A stretch of 64,000 nucleotides of DNA from Leucobacter komagatae (GTDB taxonomy: Bacteria > Actinomycetota > Actinomycetes > Actinomycetales > Microbacteriaceae). The notes beneath the pieces were generated by a model. That model worked only from the letters and a program-made list of their open reading frames with translations. It was not told where the DNA came from and searched no databases. Below, piece by piece: positions 44,612-54,269 of the stretch. Position numbers and translations under genes: made by a program. The DNA lies in the NCBI RefSeq assembly GCF_006716085.1, contig NZ_VFON01000001.1, forward strand, positions 3,038,001 to 3,102,000. The letters run 5' to 3'. Within the stretch, counting starts at the first letter, position 1. Every line of letters begins with the position of its first letter.

Positions 44612-45462
44612 CGGCCGAGCCCCCGCCCGGCCTGCCTGCCGGGCTGCTGACGGTGGATGTGCGGGGCGCCGAGGCGTTCTCGCCGCGATTCTACCCGCGC
44701 GGCCTCGCGCGCGAGGATCGGCCCCGCCCGCACCCCAGAGGCAGCGGCGGTCGCAGATGACGGTAGTTCGGCGGTGGTGGCGGCGTGGCGGGGGTCTTCG
44801 AGGCCGAGGAGCACCGGGGACGGGAGGGCATCTGCTTGGCGGTAGAGGCCGAGGTGCCGGTGGTCCTGGTTGTAGACCAGCGTGTAGGCGTCCAACTGCA
44901 CGGTGCGGTCGAGGGACCCTTGCGGGGGCGTGTCGTAGACGTACCCGTTCTCGAGTGCGGCATCCACGGTCTCGTCACCGGAGTCGTAACCCGCGAGCTC
45001 CTGGATCACGGCATCGGCGCCGCCATGGTCGATGAGATCGAGGAGCCGGTCTGCTTCGCCGCCTTGCAGGAAGACCACGTTGATGACCCGCCCCGCATCC
45101 TCCTGCACCTCTATGGTGGGGGGCCAGGCGATCCGACCCGCTGCCGCGGATGCCGCGTCGAGGCGTCGTTCCGCCTCACCAATCAGCGCTGCCGCCTGCT
45201 GGAGCTCCCCGGCGGTCGCGAGCGCGTCACGGACGCCCGCGGCGCGGTCTCCGGCGTCGTCGGCAGCGCGGTCGCACAGGTTCTCGTGGGCGGTGGCGAT
45301 CTGGGTGAGGACTTGTTCGAGGGATCGGACGCTGCCGAGGAGATCGCCGAGCACCCCGTACATGTCCTCCGGCTGGTCGAAGGTGCGGCTGGCGTGCGCG
45401 AGCGCCCGCATCGCCTCGTAGGCTTCCGTGGCGCCTGCGACGGGATCGGTGAAGGTGGGCAT
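44608..45462 (-). CDS. Hypothetical ICE protein
   Basis: 284 residues. The first half is helical and coiled-coil-like (about 10-115), and the middle has VINVVFLQGGEADRLLDL. The C-terminal part is charged and probably disordered. No family is recognised. Position between SCO6880 and the VirB4-like ATPase, with overlap to the latter, suggests a part of the transfer apparatus. Confidence 0.65.
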   Translation of the reverse strand: MPTFTDPVAGATEAYEAMRALAHASRTFDQPEDMYGVLGDLLGSVRSLEQVLTQIATAHENLCDRAADDAGDRAAGVRDALATAGELQQAAALIGEAERRLDAASAAAGRIAWPPTIEVQEDAGRVINVVFLQGGEADRLLDLIDHGGADAVIQELAGYDSGDETVDAALENGYVYDTPPQGSLDRTVQLDAYTLVYNQDHRHLGLYRQADALPSPVLLGLEDPRHAATTAELPSSATAAASGVRAGPILAREAARVESRRERLGAPHIHRQQPGRQAGRGLGR

Positions 45463-45521
45463 GGCCGGGCTCCAATCGTGAAGGGTTCATGTGCCAGGTG
45501 CGTGAAGGTTCGCCGCCGGTG

Positions 45522-46985
45522 TCAGATGGGGCGGCAGAGCGGGAGCGCGGCCGCAGTGAATGCCTGCGCTTGCTGGCCGACCAGGCGCCGGGTTTCGCAG
45601 GACGCCTGGATCGCGGCCTGCTCGATCTGCGACACCGCGGCACCCAGTTCTCCGGCGGTGGGTGCGGAGACGGAGACGAGGCCGACGACGCGGAGCACCC
45701 CGTGCCCGGCCGTCAGCTCGCTCTCTTGTTGCAGCACATCGCCGTATTCGGCGGTGGCCTGGGTGTCTTCGACCTGGCCGATCTTCCGGCGCTGGGCGGC
45801 GTCGGCCACCATCTCGGTCTTCTTCCGCCGCAAATCACGGGCGGCCTGATCCGCCCGCACCGGCAGGTAGTGCAGCGACAAAGAGCGCAGCACCCCGCCG
45901 GTCAGCACGAGCGGGGCGAGGAAGCCGGGGAAGGTCTGGGCTCTGGGCCATTCGCTGATCCACAGCACCGCGTGGTGCGCGCTGTCGGAGCGCAGCCGGT
46001 CCCAGGACTCGTTCACCGCGACCGGGCCCGCGGTCGCGAGCTCCCGGCCGAGCGCGCCGTGGCGTTCGAGGGCGGGGCCGGCGGCGGGGTCGTAGGCGGT
46101 GCGGAGGATCAGGGCGACATCCCCAGGGGTGAGCCATCCCGTCAGCTGCAGCTCGGCGGCGCGCAGCGCGGTCTGGAACGACTGCATCTCCTGCCCGAGC
46201 ACCACAGCCGCCCCCTTCATGCCGCCGCCCGCGGAGCGGATCTGCCGGTTCGCGGCGCGCATGTCGAGGGAGAGCGACACGGTAGTCGCGTGGCGTTCCC
46301 CGGCCGGGCCCGCCCGTTCGATGAGCTCCCGATAGGTGTTCGCCGCCCAGGAGCCGTCATCGCTCCCGTGCTCGCGCCACCATTCGGTCAGTCCCGACCC
46401 GGAATCGGGGAGGGTGCGCTCTTGCACCTGGATGCGGGCGATCCTCCCGGACCGGCACGCAGCGGCCAGGACGCGACCCCATCCGGTGACGCGGCGCTGC
46501 TGCTCGCCAGGGTCGAGAAGCACGAACGCCGGATGCGCCACCCCGCACACGACCGTGAGGGTCTGGGCGTGCGGGTCGTGGATCATCGCCGCCCCCGTCT
46601 CGGGGTCAACCCATTCCCGGAGCGCGGCGAGGTCGCCGGGGAGCGCGAGCGTGCCCGCCGGGCGCGGCTTCATCACCCTGCGCCGGTAGGTGGTTTGCTT
46701 CGCGCGGGTGCGGAGGAGCCAGCGGGTGACGATCGGCGCCCACTCGATCAGCTTCCGCCCGCCGACGGGCACCCACGCGATCACAACCAGGGATGCCCAC
46801 GCCGGCGACGACCAGGCAAGGCCCTGGCCGCCGCCGGTGTAGAGGCCGGTGACGATGATGCCCAGCGCGCAGGCGAGAACAAGGAGCTGTGGCAGGGAGA
46901 GGCCGAGGAGCAGGCCGCGCTTGGTGAGGCGGGAGAACTGCACCGGCCGCAGCTCGAACGACGCTTCGGAGGTGTTTGCGCTCAT
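45522..46985 (-). CDS. SCO6880 family transfer protein
   Basis: 487 residues from ATG 46985. Two membrane helices near the N-terminus (LPQLLVLACALGIIVTG and LVVIAWV) resemble PrgI/VirB3-type inner-membrane subunits. The long cytosolic part matches the SCO6880 family found beside VirB4-like ATPases in actinobacterial conjugative elements. No Walker motif is visible. It probably anchors the ATPase to the membrane channel. Starts four bases after the VirB6-like stop. Confidence 0.8.
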   Translation of the reverse strand: MSANTSEASFELRPVQFSRLTKRGLLLGLSLPQLLVLACALGIIVTGLYTGGGQGLAWSSPAWASLVVIAWVPVGGRKLIEWAPIVTRWLLRTRAKQTTYRRRVMKPRPAGTLALPGDLAALREWVDPETGAAMIHDPHAQTLTVVCGVAHPAFVLLDPGEQQRRVTGWGRVLAAACRSGRIARIQVQERTLPDSGSGLTEWWREHGSDDGSWAANTYRELIERAGPAGERHATTVSLSLDMRAANRQIRSAGGGMKGAAVVLGQEMQSFQTALRAAELQLTGWLTPGDVALILRTAYDPAAGPALERHGALGRELATAGPVAVNESWDRLRSDSAHHAVLWISEWPRAQTFPGFLAPLVLTGGVLRSLSLHYLPVRADQAARDLRRKKTEMVADAAQRRKIGQVEDTQATAEYGDVLQQESELTAGHGVLRVVGLVSVSAPTAGELGAAVSQIEQAAIQASCETRRLVGQQAQAFTAAALPLCRPI

Positions 46986-46989
46986 CGGG

Positions 46990-48303
46990 TTACTGCTTCC
47001 CGGTCGGGGCGGGCGGATCGGCTCGCGGCGGCGATGGCGGCGGGAGCACCGCGGGCGGCTGCTGCACCGGCGCAGCGGGTGGCGGGGCCGCCGGCTCGGA
47101 CGCACTGTCGGCATGACCATCTGCGGCCTCGCTGATCGCGCCGCCGATCTTCGGACCCGCGGTCGCAGTCTCTTTCACGACGACTCCTGCGGCGACGGCC
47201 GCCGCGACCGGCGGCGCAGCAGCCGCGGCTGGGGCGGCCGCGCCACCGGTCGCTGCCGGTGCTGCGGTGCCGGCCGCGGTAGGCGCCGCGGCTGGTGCTG
47301 GGGTGGGTGCGGGCTTCGGCGTTCCGGCGCCCTTGCCGGTGTCCGCGCCGTCGAGCACCTGTTTCGGGGCGGGGCCGTTTGGCTTCGACGGGAGCGGGAC
47401 GGGCCGGTTGAGGGCGTTCTTCGCTTCCTGCTCCATCGACGCGGCCTGGTACATGTCGAAGCCCACGAACGAGAGGAACTTGTACGCCATGTACGGGGCG
47501 AACGCGGCGACGAACAGCAGCACGATCCCGGCGATGGGTTCGGACAGGGATTTCAGGTCGAGGCTGATGGGGGCGGCGACCTGGGTGGTGGCGATGAGGA
47601 AGATCACCACGATCACGAGCTTCGACGCGATCAGCGCGACCACGAAGGTTGCCCACTTCCCGAACCAGCCGCGGGACGCTTCCCAGGTGAGGCCGGCGAG
47701 CGCGACCGGGCCGAACACGATCGCGACCAGCAGCAAGGCCTTGCGGATGAGGAGGCTGAACCAGAGGATGAAGATCGCGGCGATCATGAGGCCGGCGAGG
47801 AAGATCGTGAGCAGCGCCCCCGCACCACCGGCAACCGAAGTGATGGTGACCGCGGTGATGAGGAGCGCGAGCCGGTCGCCCATGCTCTCGATCGTCTGCC
47901 CGGTGGCCTGGATGATGCCGACGCAGAGCTGATCGGTGATTTCGAGCAGCAGTGCGGTGCAGGTGATGAGCACGAACGACCCCAGGATGCTCTTCGCAAG
48001 GCCCAGGGCGGCTCGGGTGAGCGCGGACGGGTCGCGGCGGGCAAGGCCGGTGATGAGCTGGAAGCAGAAGAACAGCAGGGTCACGAACACGGCGATGCCG
48101 AACAGGATGTTGTAGACCTTCACGTATCCGTCGCTGGTGACGTCGACGGAGGTGGTGGTGGAGAACACGTCCCACATGCCCTGGAACAGGGTGGACACGG
48201 CGAGCCCCATCGCGGAGGCGATCCATCCGAAGAAGAGGCCGGCGGGGCCCTCGCCGATCGCGGTGCAGACGGTGGAGACGCCGGGGGTGTCGCAGATACT
48301 CAC
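46990..48303 (-). CDS. VirB6/TrbL-like polytopic channel protein
   Basis: 437 residues from GTG 48303. Six or more helices occupy about 10-280 (for example VYNILFGIAVFVTLLFF and ILWFSLLIRKALLLVAIVFGPVALAG), a VirB6/TrbL-like arrangement. The last 150 residues are Ala/Pro-rich and probably reach into the cell wall or cytoplasm. It would form the DNA path across the membrane. The open frame continues upstream but lacks coding features. Confidence 0.83.
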   Translation of the reverse strand: MSICDTPGVSTVCTAIGEGPAGLFFGWIASAMGLAVSTLFQGMWDVFSTTTSVDVTSDGYVKVYNILFGIAVFVTLLFFCFQLITGLARRDPSALTRAALGLAKSILGSFVLITCTALLLEITDQLCVGIIQATGQTIESMGDRLALLITAVTITSVAGGAGALLTIFLAGLMIAAIFILWFSLLIRKALLLVAIVFGPVALAGLTWEASRGWFGKWATFVVALIASKLVIVVIFLIATTQVAAPISLDLKSLSEPIAGIVLLFVAAFAPYMAYKFLSFVGFDMYQAASMEQEAKNALNRPVPLPSKPNGPAPKQVLDGADTGKGAGTPKPAPTPAPAAAPTAAGTAAPAATGGAAAPAAAAAPPVAAAVAAGVVVKETATAGPKIGGAISEAADGHADSASEPAAPPPAAPVQQPPAVLPPPSPPRADPPAPTGKQ

Positions 48304-48320
48304 CCTGAACCACCACCCGG

Positions 48321-48593
48321 CTAGTTGACGGCCTGGCCGACGGTCCAGAAGAAGTTGATGAGCGTCACCGCCGCACCACAGAGCACCGCCGCACCGCACG
48401 ACACCAGTACCCCGGTCTTTCCCCTGCTCGCGAGGTGCGGGTTGCTGCTGTTAGCGCCGAAGCCCCAGACGATCGCCGAGACGATGAGCGCCAGCACGCT
48501 GAGGATGAGGCCGACGGTCATCACCGCGCCGACGATGTCGCGTAGCTGCGCGATCCCCGGAAGCCCGTTGCTGTTCGGGTCGATGTCGATCAT
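48321..48593 (-). CDS. DUF6112 family small membrane protein
   Basis: 90 residues from ATG 48593, starting MIDIDPNSNGLPG. Two helices (VGAVMTVGLILSVLALIVSAIVWGF region and the LVSCGAAVLCGAAVTLI region) flank an SSNPHLASRGK loop. This two-helix layout resembles VirB2/TrbC pilin-like subunits. Neighbour of a paralogue. Confidence 0.78.
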   Translation of the reverse strand: MIDIDPNSNGLPGIAQLRDIVGAVMTVGLILSVLALIVSAIVWGFGANSSNPHLASRGKTGVLVSCGAAVLCGAAVTLINFFWTVGQAVN

Positions 48594-48676
48594 GGTTGAG
48601 CACTCCTGCCGTTCGGTGGGATGGACGCGAACCGTCCGACAAGCAGGTGCACTCAGCGGCCCCGGCGGCCGTGCCC

Positions 48677-48943
48677 TTAGAGACGGTCGCCGATGGTGAG
48701 GAGGAAGTTGGCCCAGGCGATGCCGGCGCCGGCGAGGGCTGCGGTGCCGAGGGCGACGAACACGCCGATGCGGGCTTTCTGCGCCGTGTAGGGGTTGCCG
48801 GTGTGGGCGGCGATGGCCCAGATGGTTGCGGAGACGAGGAGGGTGAGCACGGCGCCGATGAGGACATAGGTGAGGAGCGCGCCGATCACCGCCGCGAACT
48901 CCCCGGACGCGCCGACGGCGCCGAAGTCGGGAAACACGTTCAC
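48677..48943 (-). CDS. Second DUF6112-like small membrane protein
   Basis: 88 residues from GTG 48943, overlapping the wall-hydrolase stop (GTGA). Two helices with an intervening TGNPYTAQKARIG loop mirror the neighbouring DUF6112 protein, so the pair arose by duplication. Likely pilin-like subunits of the conjugative channel. Confidence 0.77.
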   Translation of the reverse strand: MNVFPDFGAVGASGEFAAVIGALLTYVLIGAVLTLLVSATIWAIAAHTGNPYTAQKARIGVFVALGTAALAGAGIAWANFLLTIGDRL

Positions 48944-50115
48944 CGGGCACCACCTCCTGCGTTCGCTCGGCATCCGGGCGCGCCCGTGCCGGTGCCGTCT
49001 GCCGGGACAGCGCCGTGCTGCGCGAGCCACTCGACGGCGTTCACCGGGGGCTGCCCCTGCCCGCCGGGGCGGATCTCGATATGGAGGTGGGGGCCGGTGG
49101 ATCGGCCGGAGGAGCCGACATCGCCGATGTTCTGCCCGGCCGCGACCGTCTCGCCGCTGGTGACGTAGATGCCGTCCTGCCACATGTGCGCGTAATAGGA
49201 CGCGACCCGGCCGCCCTTCACGGTGTGCTCGACGATGATCAGGCCGCCCCATCCGGAGCTGAACTCCGCGACGGTCACGCGGCCGTCGGCGACCGCGTAG
49301 ATCGGGGTACCGTCGGCGGCGGCGAGATCGGAGCCGGAGTGGAACTGCCGCTCTCCAGTGAACGGGTCGGTGCGCCACCCGAAGCTGTCCGTGCTCGTGT
49401 ACGAGCCCTCAGGCAGCGGGAACACGACGCGACTGGTCTCCGGCACCACCCCGCCACCATTTCCGCCGCCGGTGGGGGCGGGCTTGGTGAGGGCAGTGAG
49501 GATCGTGTCGGCGACGGGCTGCCAGTTCCGGTACCGATCCGGGAACGCCGACACTTCGACGGCCTGCGCCGCACTGCCTGGGTCCATCTGCTGCCAGCCG
49601 GGAATGTCGAGCAGGCCCCGCGGCGAGGGGAAGTTCGGCCCCTGCTCACCCCCGTAGAACGCCTTTGCCTGATAGGTCGGGTTCATGAGCTCGGCGACCG
49701 TGCCCCAACCCGCGACGGGCCTCATCTGAAACAACCCCAGGCTGTCGTGGTCGGCGGCGTCGCCGTCGTTCGGATAGTTCCCGGATTCGGGGTAGGCGCC
49801 GGTGTTGGCGAGCATCCGCAGCCGGGACTCGGTGAGCGCCGCCATGAGCGCGATCCGCACACCCGCCTGTCCGACGCCGGGGATGCTCGCCCCGGTGGTG
49901 ATGATCGTCGCCGCGTGGGTGAGCTGCCGCTTCTCGAGCGTGACCGGGGTGCCGTCGGCGGTGGTCGCGGTGAGACGGTCCGGGATCGGGCCGACCGTCA
50001 GAGAATCCGAGAGGCAGAACCCCAACGGGCCCATGAACGCCCCCATGCCGACCAGCGCGGTAGACGGGCCGACGCAGAACAGCACCAGCAGCAGGACGAG
50101 CACCTTCTTCACCAT
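48940..50115 (-). CDS. Cell-wall hydrolase: lysozyme-like plus M23 peptidase
   Basis: 391 residues from ATG 50115 (GTG 50118 alternative). A membrane/signal segment leads. Then a lysozyme-like transglycosylase domain (about 60-200) holds LMAALTESRLRMLANTG and DSLGLFQMRP, with the catalytic-type Glu in TESRL. The C-terminal M23 (LytM) domain has HSGSDLA and HLHIE zinc ligands. Together they would open glycan and peptide bonds for the type IV channel, as VirB1-like proteins do. Confidence 0.9.
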   Translation of the reverse strand: MVKKVLVLLLVLFCVGPSTALVGMGAFMGPLGFCLSDSLTVGPIPDRLTATTADGTPVTLEKRQLTHAATIITTGASIPGVGQAGVRIALMAALTESRLRMLANTGAYPESGNYPNDGDAADHDSLGLFQMRPVAGWGTVAELMNPTYQAKAFYGGEQGPNFPSPRGLLDIPGWQQMDPGSAAQAVEVSAFPDRYRNWQPVADTILTALTKPAPTGGGNGGGVVPETSRVVFPLPEGSYTSTDSFGWRTDPFTGERQFHSGSDLAAADGTPIYAVADGRVTVAEFSSGWGGLIIVEHTVKGGRVASYYAHMWQDGIYVTSGETVAAGQNIGDVGSSGRSTGPHLHIEIRPGGQGQPPVNAVEWLAQHGAVPADGTGTGAPGCRANAGGGAR

Positions 50116-50132
50116 CACCGAGCCGTCCTCGT

Positions 50133-50795
50133 CTATCGGAGCGGGGTGTCGAGGGCGGAGAGCCGCAGCAGCCGGCAGCTCTGGCCGTCCGGGCAGGCGG
50201 CGAAGATCGTGAACGACACCGGGCGCGCGTCGGTAACGTTCTGCCCTTCCCAGACGCCGGCCCGGTGCCGGGTGCCCGTGACCGTGTACGCGGTTGCACC
50301 CGGCGGGAGGATGCCGGGGCGGGCGTCTGCGACGATGCCCGCCCAGTTCTCAGGGACGGAGATCGTGTCGATGGTGAGCCATTGCCGGGTCGCATAGTGG
50401 CGCAGTTCGGCCCAGGTGTCATCGTCTGGGAAGTAGGCGCGGAGGTCTGCGGCAAGCCCCGGCGCCTCGTCCGGGTCCGCGACATCGACGATCGCCTGCA
50501 TGTACTCATGCGTGGCGTGGCCGAGGCCGGTATCCCACCCGAACAGCCCCACCGCCACCTCACGCGCGAACCGCTCCGCATCCGAGACAGCCGGAAGCTC
50601 GGGCGGCGAGAGTCCCCGGTCAGAGTCAGGCGTGCCGAAGGCCGAGACACGGGGGCCGGGTGACGGTTCCGGGGCGGGGCCGCGCAGCAGGCCGTAGATG
50701 CCGATGCCGACGAGCAAGGCGAGGATAAGGCCGCCGCCGATGAGGGCGATACGGAGGCGCCGCGACGCCTGCTCCGGCTCGGTGATCTGACGCAT
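50133..50795 (-). CDS. VirB8/TcpC-like single-pass transfer protein
   Basis: 220 residues from ATG 50795. One N-terminal helix (LRIALIGGGLILALLVGIGIYG) is followed by a Pro-rich linker and an alpha/beta domain (about 70-220) ending in SCRLLRLSALDTP. The topology suits VirB8/TcpC-like scaffold subunits; the family match is by pattern, not alignment. Upstream in-frame codons to 50870 lack a ribosome site. Confidence 0.6.
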   Translation of the reverse strand: MRQITEPEQASRRLRIALIGGGLILALLVGIGIYGLLRGPAPEPSPGPRVSAFGTPDSDRGLSPPELPAVSDAERFAREVAVGLFGWDTGLGHATHEYMQAIVDVADPDEAPGLAADLRAYFPDDDTWAELRHYATRQWLTIDTISVPENWAGIVADARPGILPPGATAYTVTGTRHRAGVWEGQNVTDARPVSFTIFAACPDGQSCRLLRLSALDTPLR

Positions 50796-50885
50796 ACGGG
50801 GCTCCTTCCGGCGAACGAGCGAGTTCGGTACCCAGAAGGTGCACACCCCAACCCGACGTCGGCTCCACATGGCGGAGTTGCGGGT

Positions 50886-51986
50886 TCAGACGGCGTGCGC
50901 CCCGGGGCCGCCCGCGATGGCGCTCTTGCGTGCGGCGCGGATGAGGGCGAAGAACGCGACGGTCTCGGCGAGCACCGCTTCGGCGCGCTCCCACTCCGCC
51001 ACAGTCAGCTCTGCGGCTAGGACGGTCGCGTCGTATTTCTGGGTCCACCCGTCCATATCGGCCCAGAGCGCGACGAACGCGCGCGGCGGCAGCACCACGA
51101 GCGCCAGCTTCGGACGCTCCACAGGCACCGGCTTCTTGACCTTCTTACGGCCATCGGCGGTGACCCGGGCGATCGCATCGGTCGCGAGCTGGGCGAGCTC
51201 CGCCGTCCGCGCCTCCCGGGCGGCTGCGGCCCGCACCTCCTCGGCAGAGGCAGCGGCTTGCATCCGCACGGGTTCCGGCTGGGCGGGGTCGGCGGCGATC
51301 CGGTCGAGCTCGTCCAGCGAGAGGGCGGTGTTCATGCGCAGGTGCGCGCCGTGCACTTTCCCGCCGGCCTCGATCCGCGCGACCTCCTCCGCGGCCTGCG
51401 CCCGGATGTGCGCGGGCCGGGCCTCGTCATGGGCGAGATCCTTCAACCGGCCGAGCTCTTCGAGCATCGAGTACGACTTCCGACCGGTCACCATCCGGGC
51501 CGCCTGCACGCGCGCGTCACCGGCCGACCGCGGTACCGCCGAATCGGCGGCACCGGAGACTCCCGCAGAATCCTGCGAAATCCCGCCCTCGGCACCGAAC
51601 CGTGTTGCGGCCTGCCGGCGGGCGGCGTCTTCGGCGAGCACGACCTTGAGTTCCCGGTAGAGGGATTCGGCTTCGATCAGGGACAGGGGCTTGTGCAGCG
51701 AGTTGTCGTTCTGCTCCGCGAGGAGCTGGGCGAGGCGGCCGGAGAGATTCGACCGCACCCACACATTCGTGGAACGGTGCCCGAGCAGGCGCAGCGCTTC
51801 GAGCCGGCGGCGCCCGCAGACGAGCACCCCGTCCGGGGTGACGGTGATCGGCTGCAACAGGCCCTCCGCCCGGATGGACTCGGCAAGCGCCGGAATGTCG
51901 CCGAGGTCGGTGCGGTGGCGCTGGCCGACGGTGATGGAGTCGAGGGCGCGTTCCAGCTCGATATGCCCCGGGCTACTGGCAGCCAT
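50886..51986 (-). CDS. ParB-like nuclease/partition domain protein
   Basis: 366 residues. Residues about 10-110 show the ParB N-terminal fold: DIPALAESIRAEGLLQPITVTPDG and VCGRRRLEALRLLG. The rest is helical, with many Ala/Arg/Glu. It could stabilise the excised ICE or control transfer genes. It overlaps the upstream gene by 14 bases. No partner ParA is seen in the window. Confidence 0.82.
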   Translation of the reverse strand: MAASSPGHIELERALDSITVGQRHRTDLGDIPALAESIRAEGLLQPITVTPDGVLVCGRRRLEALRLLGHRSTNVWVRSNLSGRLAQLLAEQNDNSLHKPLSLIEAESLYRELKVVLAEDAARRQAATRFGAEGGISQDSAGVSGAADSAVPRSAGDARVQAARMVTGRKSYSMLEELGRLKDLAHDEARPAHIRAQAAEEVARIEAGGKVHGAHLRMNTALSLDELDRIAADPAQPEPVRMQAAASAEEVRAAAAREARTAELAQLATDAIARVTADGRKKVKKPVPVERPKLALVVLPPRAFVALWADMDGWTQKYDATVLAAELTVAEWERAEAVLAETVAFFALIRAARKSAIAGGPGAHAV

Positions 51987-52851
51987 CGCAGCCGCCTCCG
52001 TCCGGGGCGGACAGCACCACCTCCGACAGCACCCGGTCGTCGGCGAGGAGCGCGCGGAGGGGTTCGCCGGTGACCAGGCGATGCAGGATGCCGCGGGCGG
52101 CGCTGGTGTGCGCCTGGTTCGGGTCCGGCGTCCCCAGCACGACTCGCAACATGGACAGCCACGAGGCGGCGGGGATGTCGAGGAGGGCGCGGGCGTGGTA
52201 GTCGCGGCGCAGCGACTCGAACGCGGAAGCCCGCGACGCCGACTCCGCGAGCCGGGTGACGATGTACTCGATCCCGCCCCGTGCCGCCTCGGCCGGCCAG
52301 CCGAGCAGATGGAACAGCGCGACCGCGTCCTCGACGGCCTGCCCCACCCGGGCCGAGGTCTCGTCGTGCTCGGGTTCCTCGATGCTGTCGGGGGCGGGGA
52401 TCGTGAGGCTGTGATGGTAGTCGGTCAGCGGGTTCTCCCGATCACTGAAGCGTTCCGCGTCGTGGTGGGCGGAGAACTTCGGCCGCCTCGCCTGGTGTAC
52501 CGAGCACAGCAGCCCGTTCGCGCGTTCCTCAGCGATGCAGGTCACTTTCACGGCGCGGGTGATGACAGCCCAGGGGTCATCGGCGCGCCTGACGGCACCG
52601 GAGCGCATCGCATCGAACGCCGCCGCTGCCGCCTCCCACGGGTCGAGGCCGTGCCGGCGCGCGAGCGCCGCGTACTTGTCGGCCGCGTGCCGCATGAGCG
52701 CTGCGACTTCGGGGTCGTGCCGCCACGCCCACCGGCCCTCCTCGTGCAGGCGGATCAGCAGGGCGCGGAGCCCTTCGGAATGCTCGAACCCCCACCGCGC
52801 ATCCCGTTCAGGACGTGCGGCAGGGGTGCTCTTCGTGCGGGTCTGGTTCAT
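51973..52851 (-). CDS. Hypothetical ICE protein
   Basis: 292 residues from ATG 52851. Mostly helical; notable segments are WRHDPEVAALMRHAADKYAA and DPWAVITRAVKVTCIAEERA. A His/Asp-rich middle and a Cys-containing end (GGGCDGCQ) are seen, but no named domain. The upstream extension to 52938 overlaps the next gene's leader region and was not used. Part of the transfer operon. Confidence 0.62.
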   Translation of the reverse strand: MNQTRTKSTPAARPERDARWGFEHSEGLRALLIRLHEEGRWAWRHDPEVAALMRHAADKYAALARRHGLDPWEAAAAAFDAMRSGAVRRADDPWAVITRAVKVTCIAEERANGLLCSVHQARRPKFSAHHDAERFSDRENPLTDYHHSLTIPAPDSIEEPEHDETSARVGQAVEDAVALFHLLGWPAEAARGGIEYIVTRLAESASRASAFESLRRDYHARALLDIPAASWLSMLRVVLGTPDPNQAHTSAARGILHRLVTGEPLRALLADDRVLSEVVLSAPDGGGCDGCQ

Positions 52852-52944
52852 GATGACGGCACCTCCTGATAGATAGGTGCGCCCCGTCTGCCTGGGGCCG
52901 GGAAGGTCCTGCGCGAACCGGGATGCTGACTCGTGCATGGCGGA

Positions 52945-53430
52945 TCACCTCAGCCCCATCCCCGAACGCGCAGGCTCCGGTCGTGCCTGGCGCCTGCGGC
53001 CCCGGATCGACAGATCGGGCAGCCGCGAGGATCGTTCACCCCGCACCGCACGCTGTTCGGCGCGGTCCTGCTTGCGGTCGGCGCGGGCGTCGCGGAGGCG
53101 CTGGGCGAGCTCGGCCCGCAGATCGAGCCCCCACCCGGTCGCGCGGGCACCGCCCTGCATCGCCAGCTCGGTCGGCCGCACCCACCGGATCTGCGTCCGC
53201 CGCTTCGCCTCAGCATCCGGCTCCGGGGACTCGGCCTCCATTGCATCGCGCTCGACACCGTTGCGCCCGGTCAGGGAGGGGTCGCGGTGTACGGCCAGCA
53301 TCGACCGCTCCGCCTCCACCTGCTCCGGCCCGCCCGGCAGGGTTCGTTCGGCGTTCATCGCCGCAGCGAGCGCGGGATGCAGACGCGACCGCGCCGCCTC
53401 CGCTACTTCGGGGTCGTGTTCGGGGTTCAT
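52945..53430 (-). CDS. Hypothetical charged ICE protein
   Basis: 161 residues, very rich in Arg, Glu and Ala with no hydrophobic core beyond short helices (HPALAAAMNAERT, then LAQRLRDARADRKQDRAEQR). Probably a disordered or coiled-coil nucleic-acid-binding or scaffold protein. It overlaps the DUF2637 stop by four bases, which supports real translation. Function unknown. Confidence 0.6.
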   Translation of the reverse strand: MNPEHDPEVAEAARSRLHPALAAAMNAERTLPGGPEQVEAERSMLAVHRDPSLTGRNGVERDAMEAESPEPDAEAKRRTQIRWVRPTELAMQGGARATGWGLDLRAELAQRLRDARADRKQDRAEQRAVRGERSSRLPDLSIRGRRRQARPEPARSGMGLR

Positions 53431-54269
53431 GAGGGGTCCTCCTCGTCTCTGGGGTCGTCTGCAGCTGGTGCGGCTGCTGCATCGGCCGTCGGCGCAGCGG
53501 GCACCGGCTGCTCAGCGTCGACCTCGGCTTCTGGCGTGGTGCTGGCGTGCGGGAGCCAGCGGCCGACGGTCGAGGGGTGCACGTCGAGGTAGCGGGCGAT
53601 CTTCTTGTTCGACCAGCCGCCCGCCCGCAGCACCTCCGCCACCTCACGCCGCGACCACCCACCCCGCCCCTGTTCAGGCATAGGCGGATCGCCCTCATCA
53701 GGGCCGCGTACCGCATCGGTCGTCGGCGCCGCAGCGAGAACCGGCGCAAGGAGCGTCGGTTCCAGCGACGCGACCGGCACCGGCCCGCCCGGCACTTCCG
53801 GGGCCTCGGCGTGCAGTTCCGCGGCTTCCTCGCCAGCCATCTCGGGGTCGTGTTCGGGCTGGTGGCGGGTGAGGATCACGGTGAGGTGCGTGATCGCGAG
53901 CAGCACCAGCGGCGGCACCGCCGCAACCGACGCCGCGAGCACCGCAGGCACGTCGGCACCTTTGACGACGATCGCATGAATCGAGTTCGCCGTCACCGAC
54001 AACCCGGCCCCGCAGATCAACAGCATCCACGGATACCAGGCGGTGCGAGTGCCCGCGAGGGCGACGACAGCGACAGTTGCGACGACGATGATGCCGTCCA
54101 CGATCAGCGGCCACGCCCACGCCTGCCCCTCCTCGATCCCGGAACGGCGGGCAAGATCGGCAAGCGCAGTGAAGGAGAGCCAGAACGCCCCGCACGCGAT
54201 CAGCACCGTCCCCGCCACCGCCGTCACCACCGCGAGCCGGCCACCCCGGCGCTCCCTCCTCATGTTCAT
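53427..54269 (-). CDS. DUF2637 (SpdB2-like) membrane protein with HTH tail
   Basis: 280 residues from ATG 54269. Four helices in the first about 135 residues (for example FWLSFTALADLA and WAWPLIVDGIIVVATVAVVALAG) match DUF2637, known from actinobacterial plasmid spread (Spd) proteins. A Pro/Ala-rich linker leads to a C-terminal HTH (SRREVAEVLRAGGWSNKKIARYLDVHPSTVGRWL region, about 205-240). A membrane-tethered DNA-binding role is likely. Confidence 0.82.
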   Translation of the reverse strand: MNMRRERRGGRLAVVTAVAGTVLIACGAFWLSFTALADLARRSGIEEGQAWAWPLIVDGIIVVATVAVVALAGTRTAWYPWMLLICGAGLSVTANSIHAIVVKGADVPAVLAASVAAVPPLVLLAITHLTVILTRHQPEHDPEMAGEEAAELHAEAPEVPGGPVPVASLEPTLLAPVLAAAPTTDAVRGPDEGDPPMPEQGRGGWSRREVAEVLRAGGWSNKKIARYLDVHPSTVGRWLPHASTTPEAEVDAEQPVPAAPTADAAAAPAADDPRDEEDPS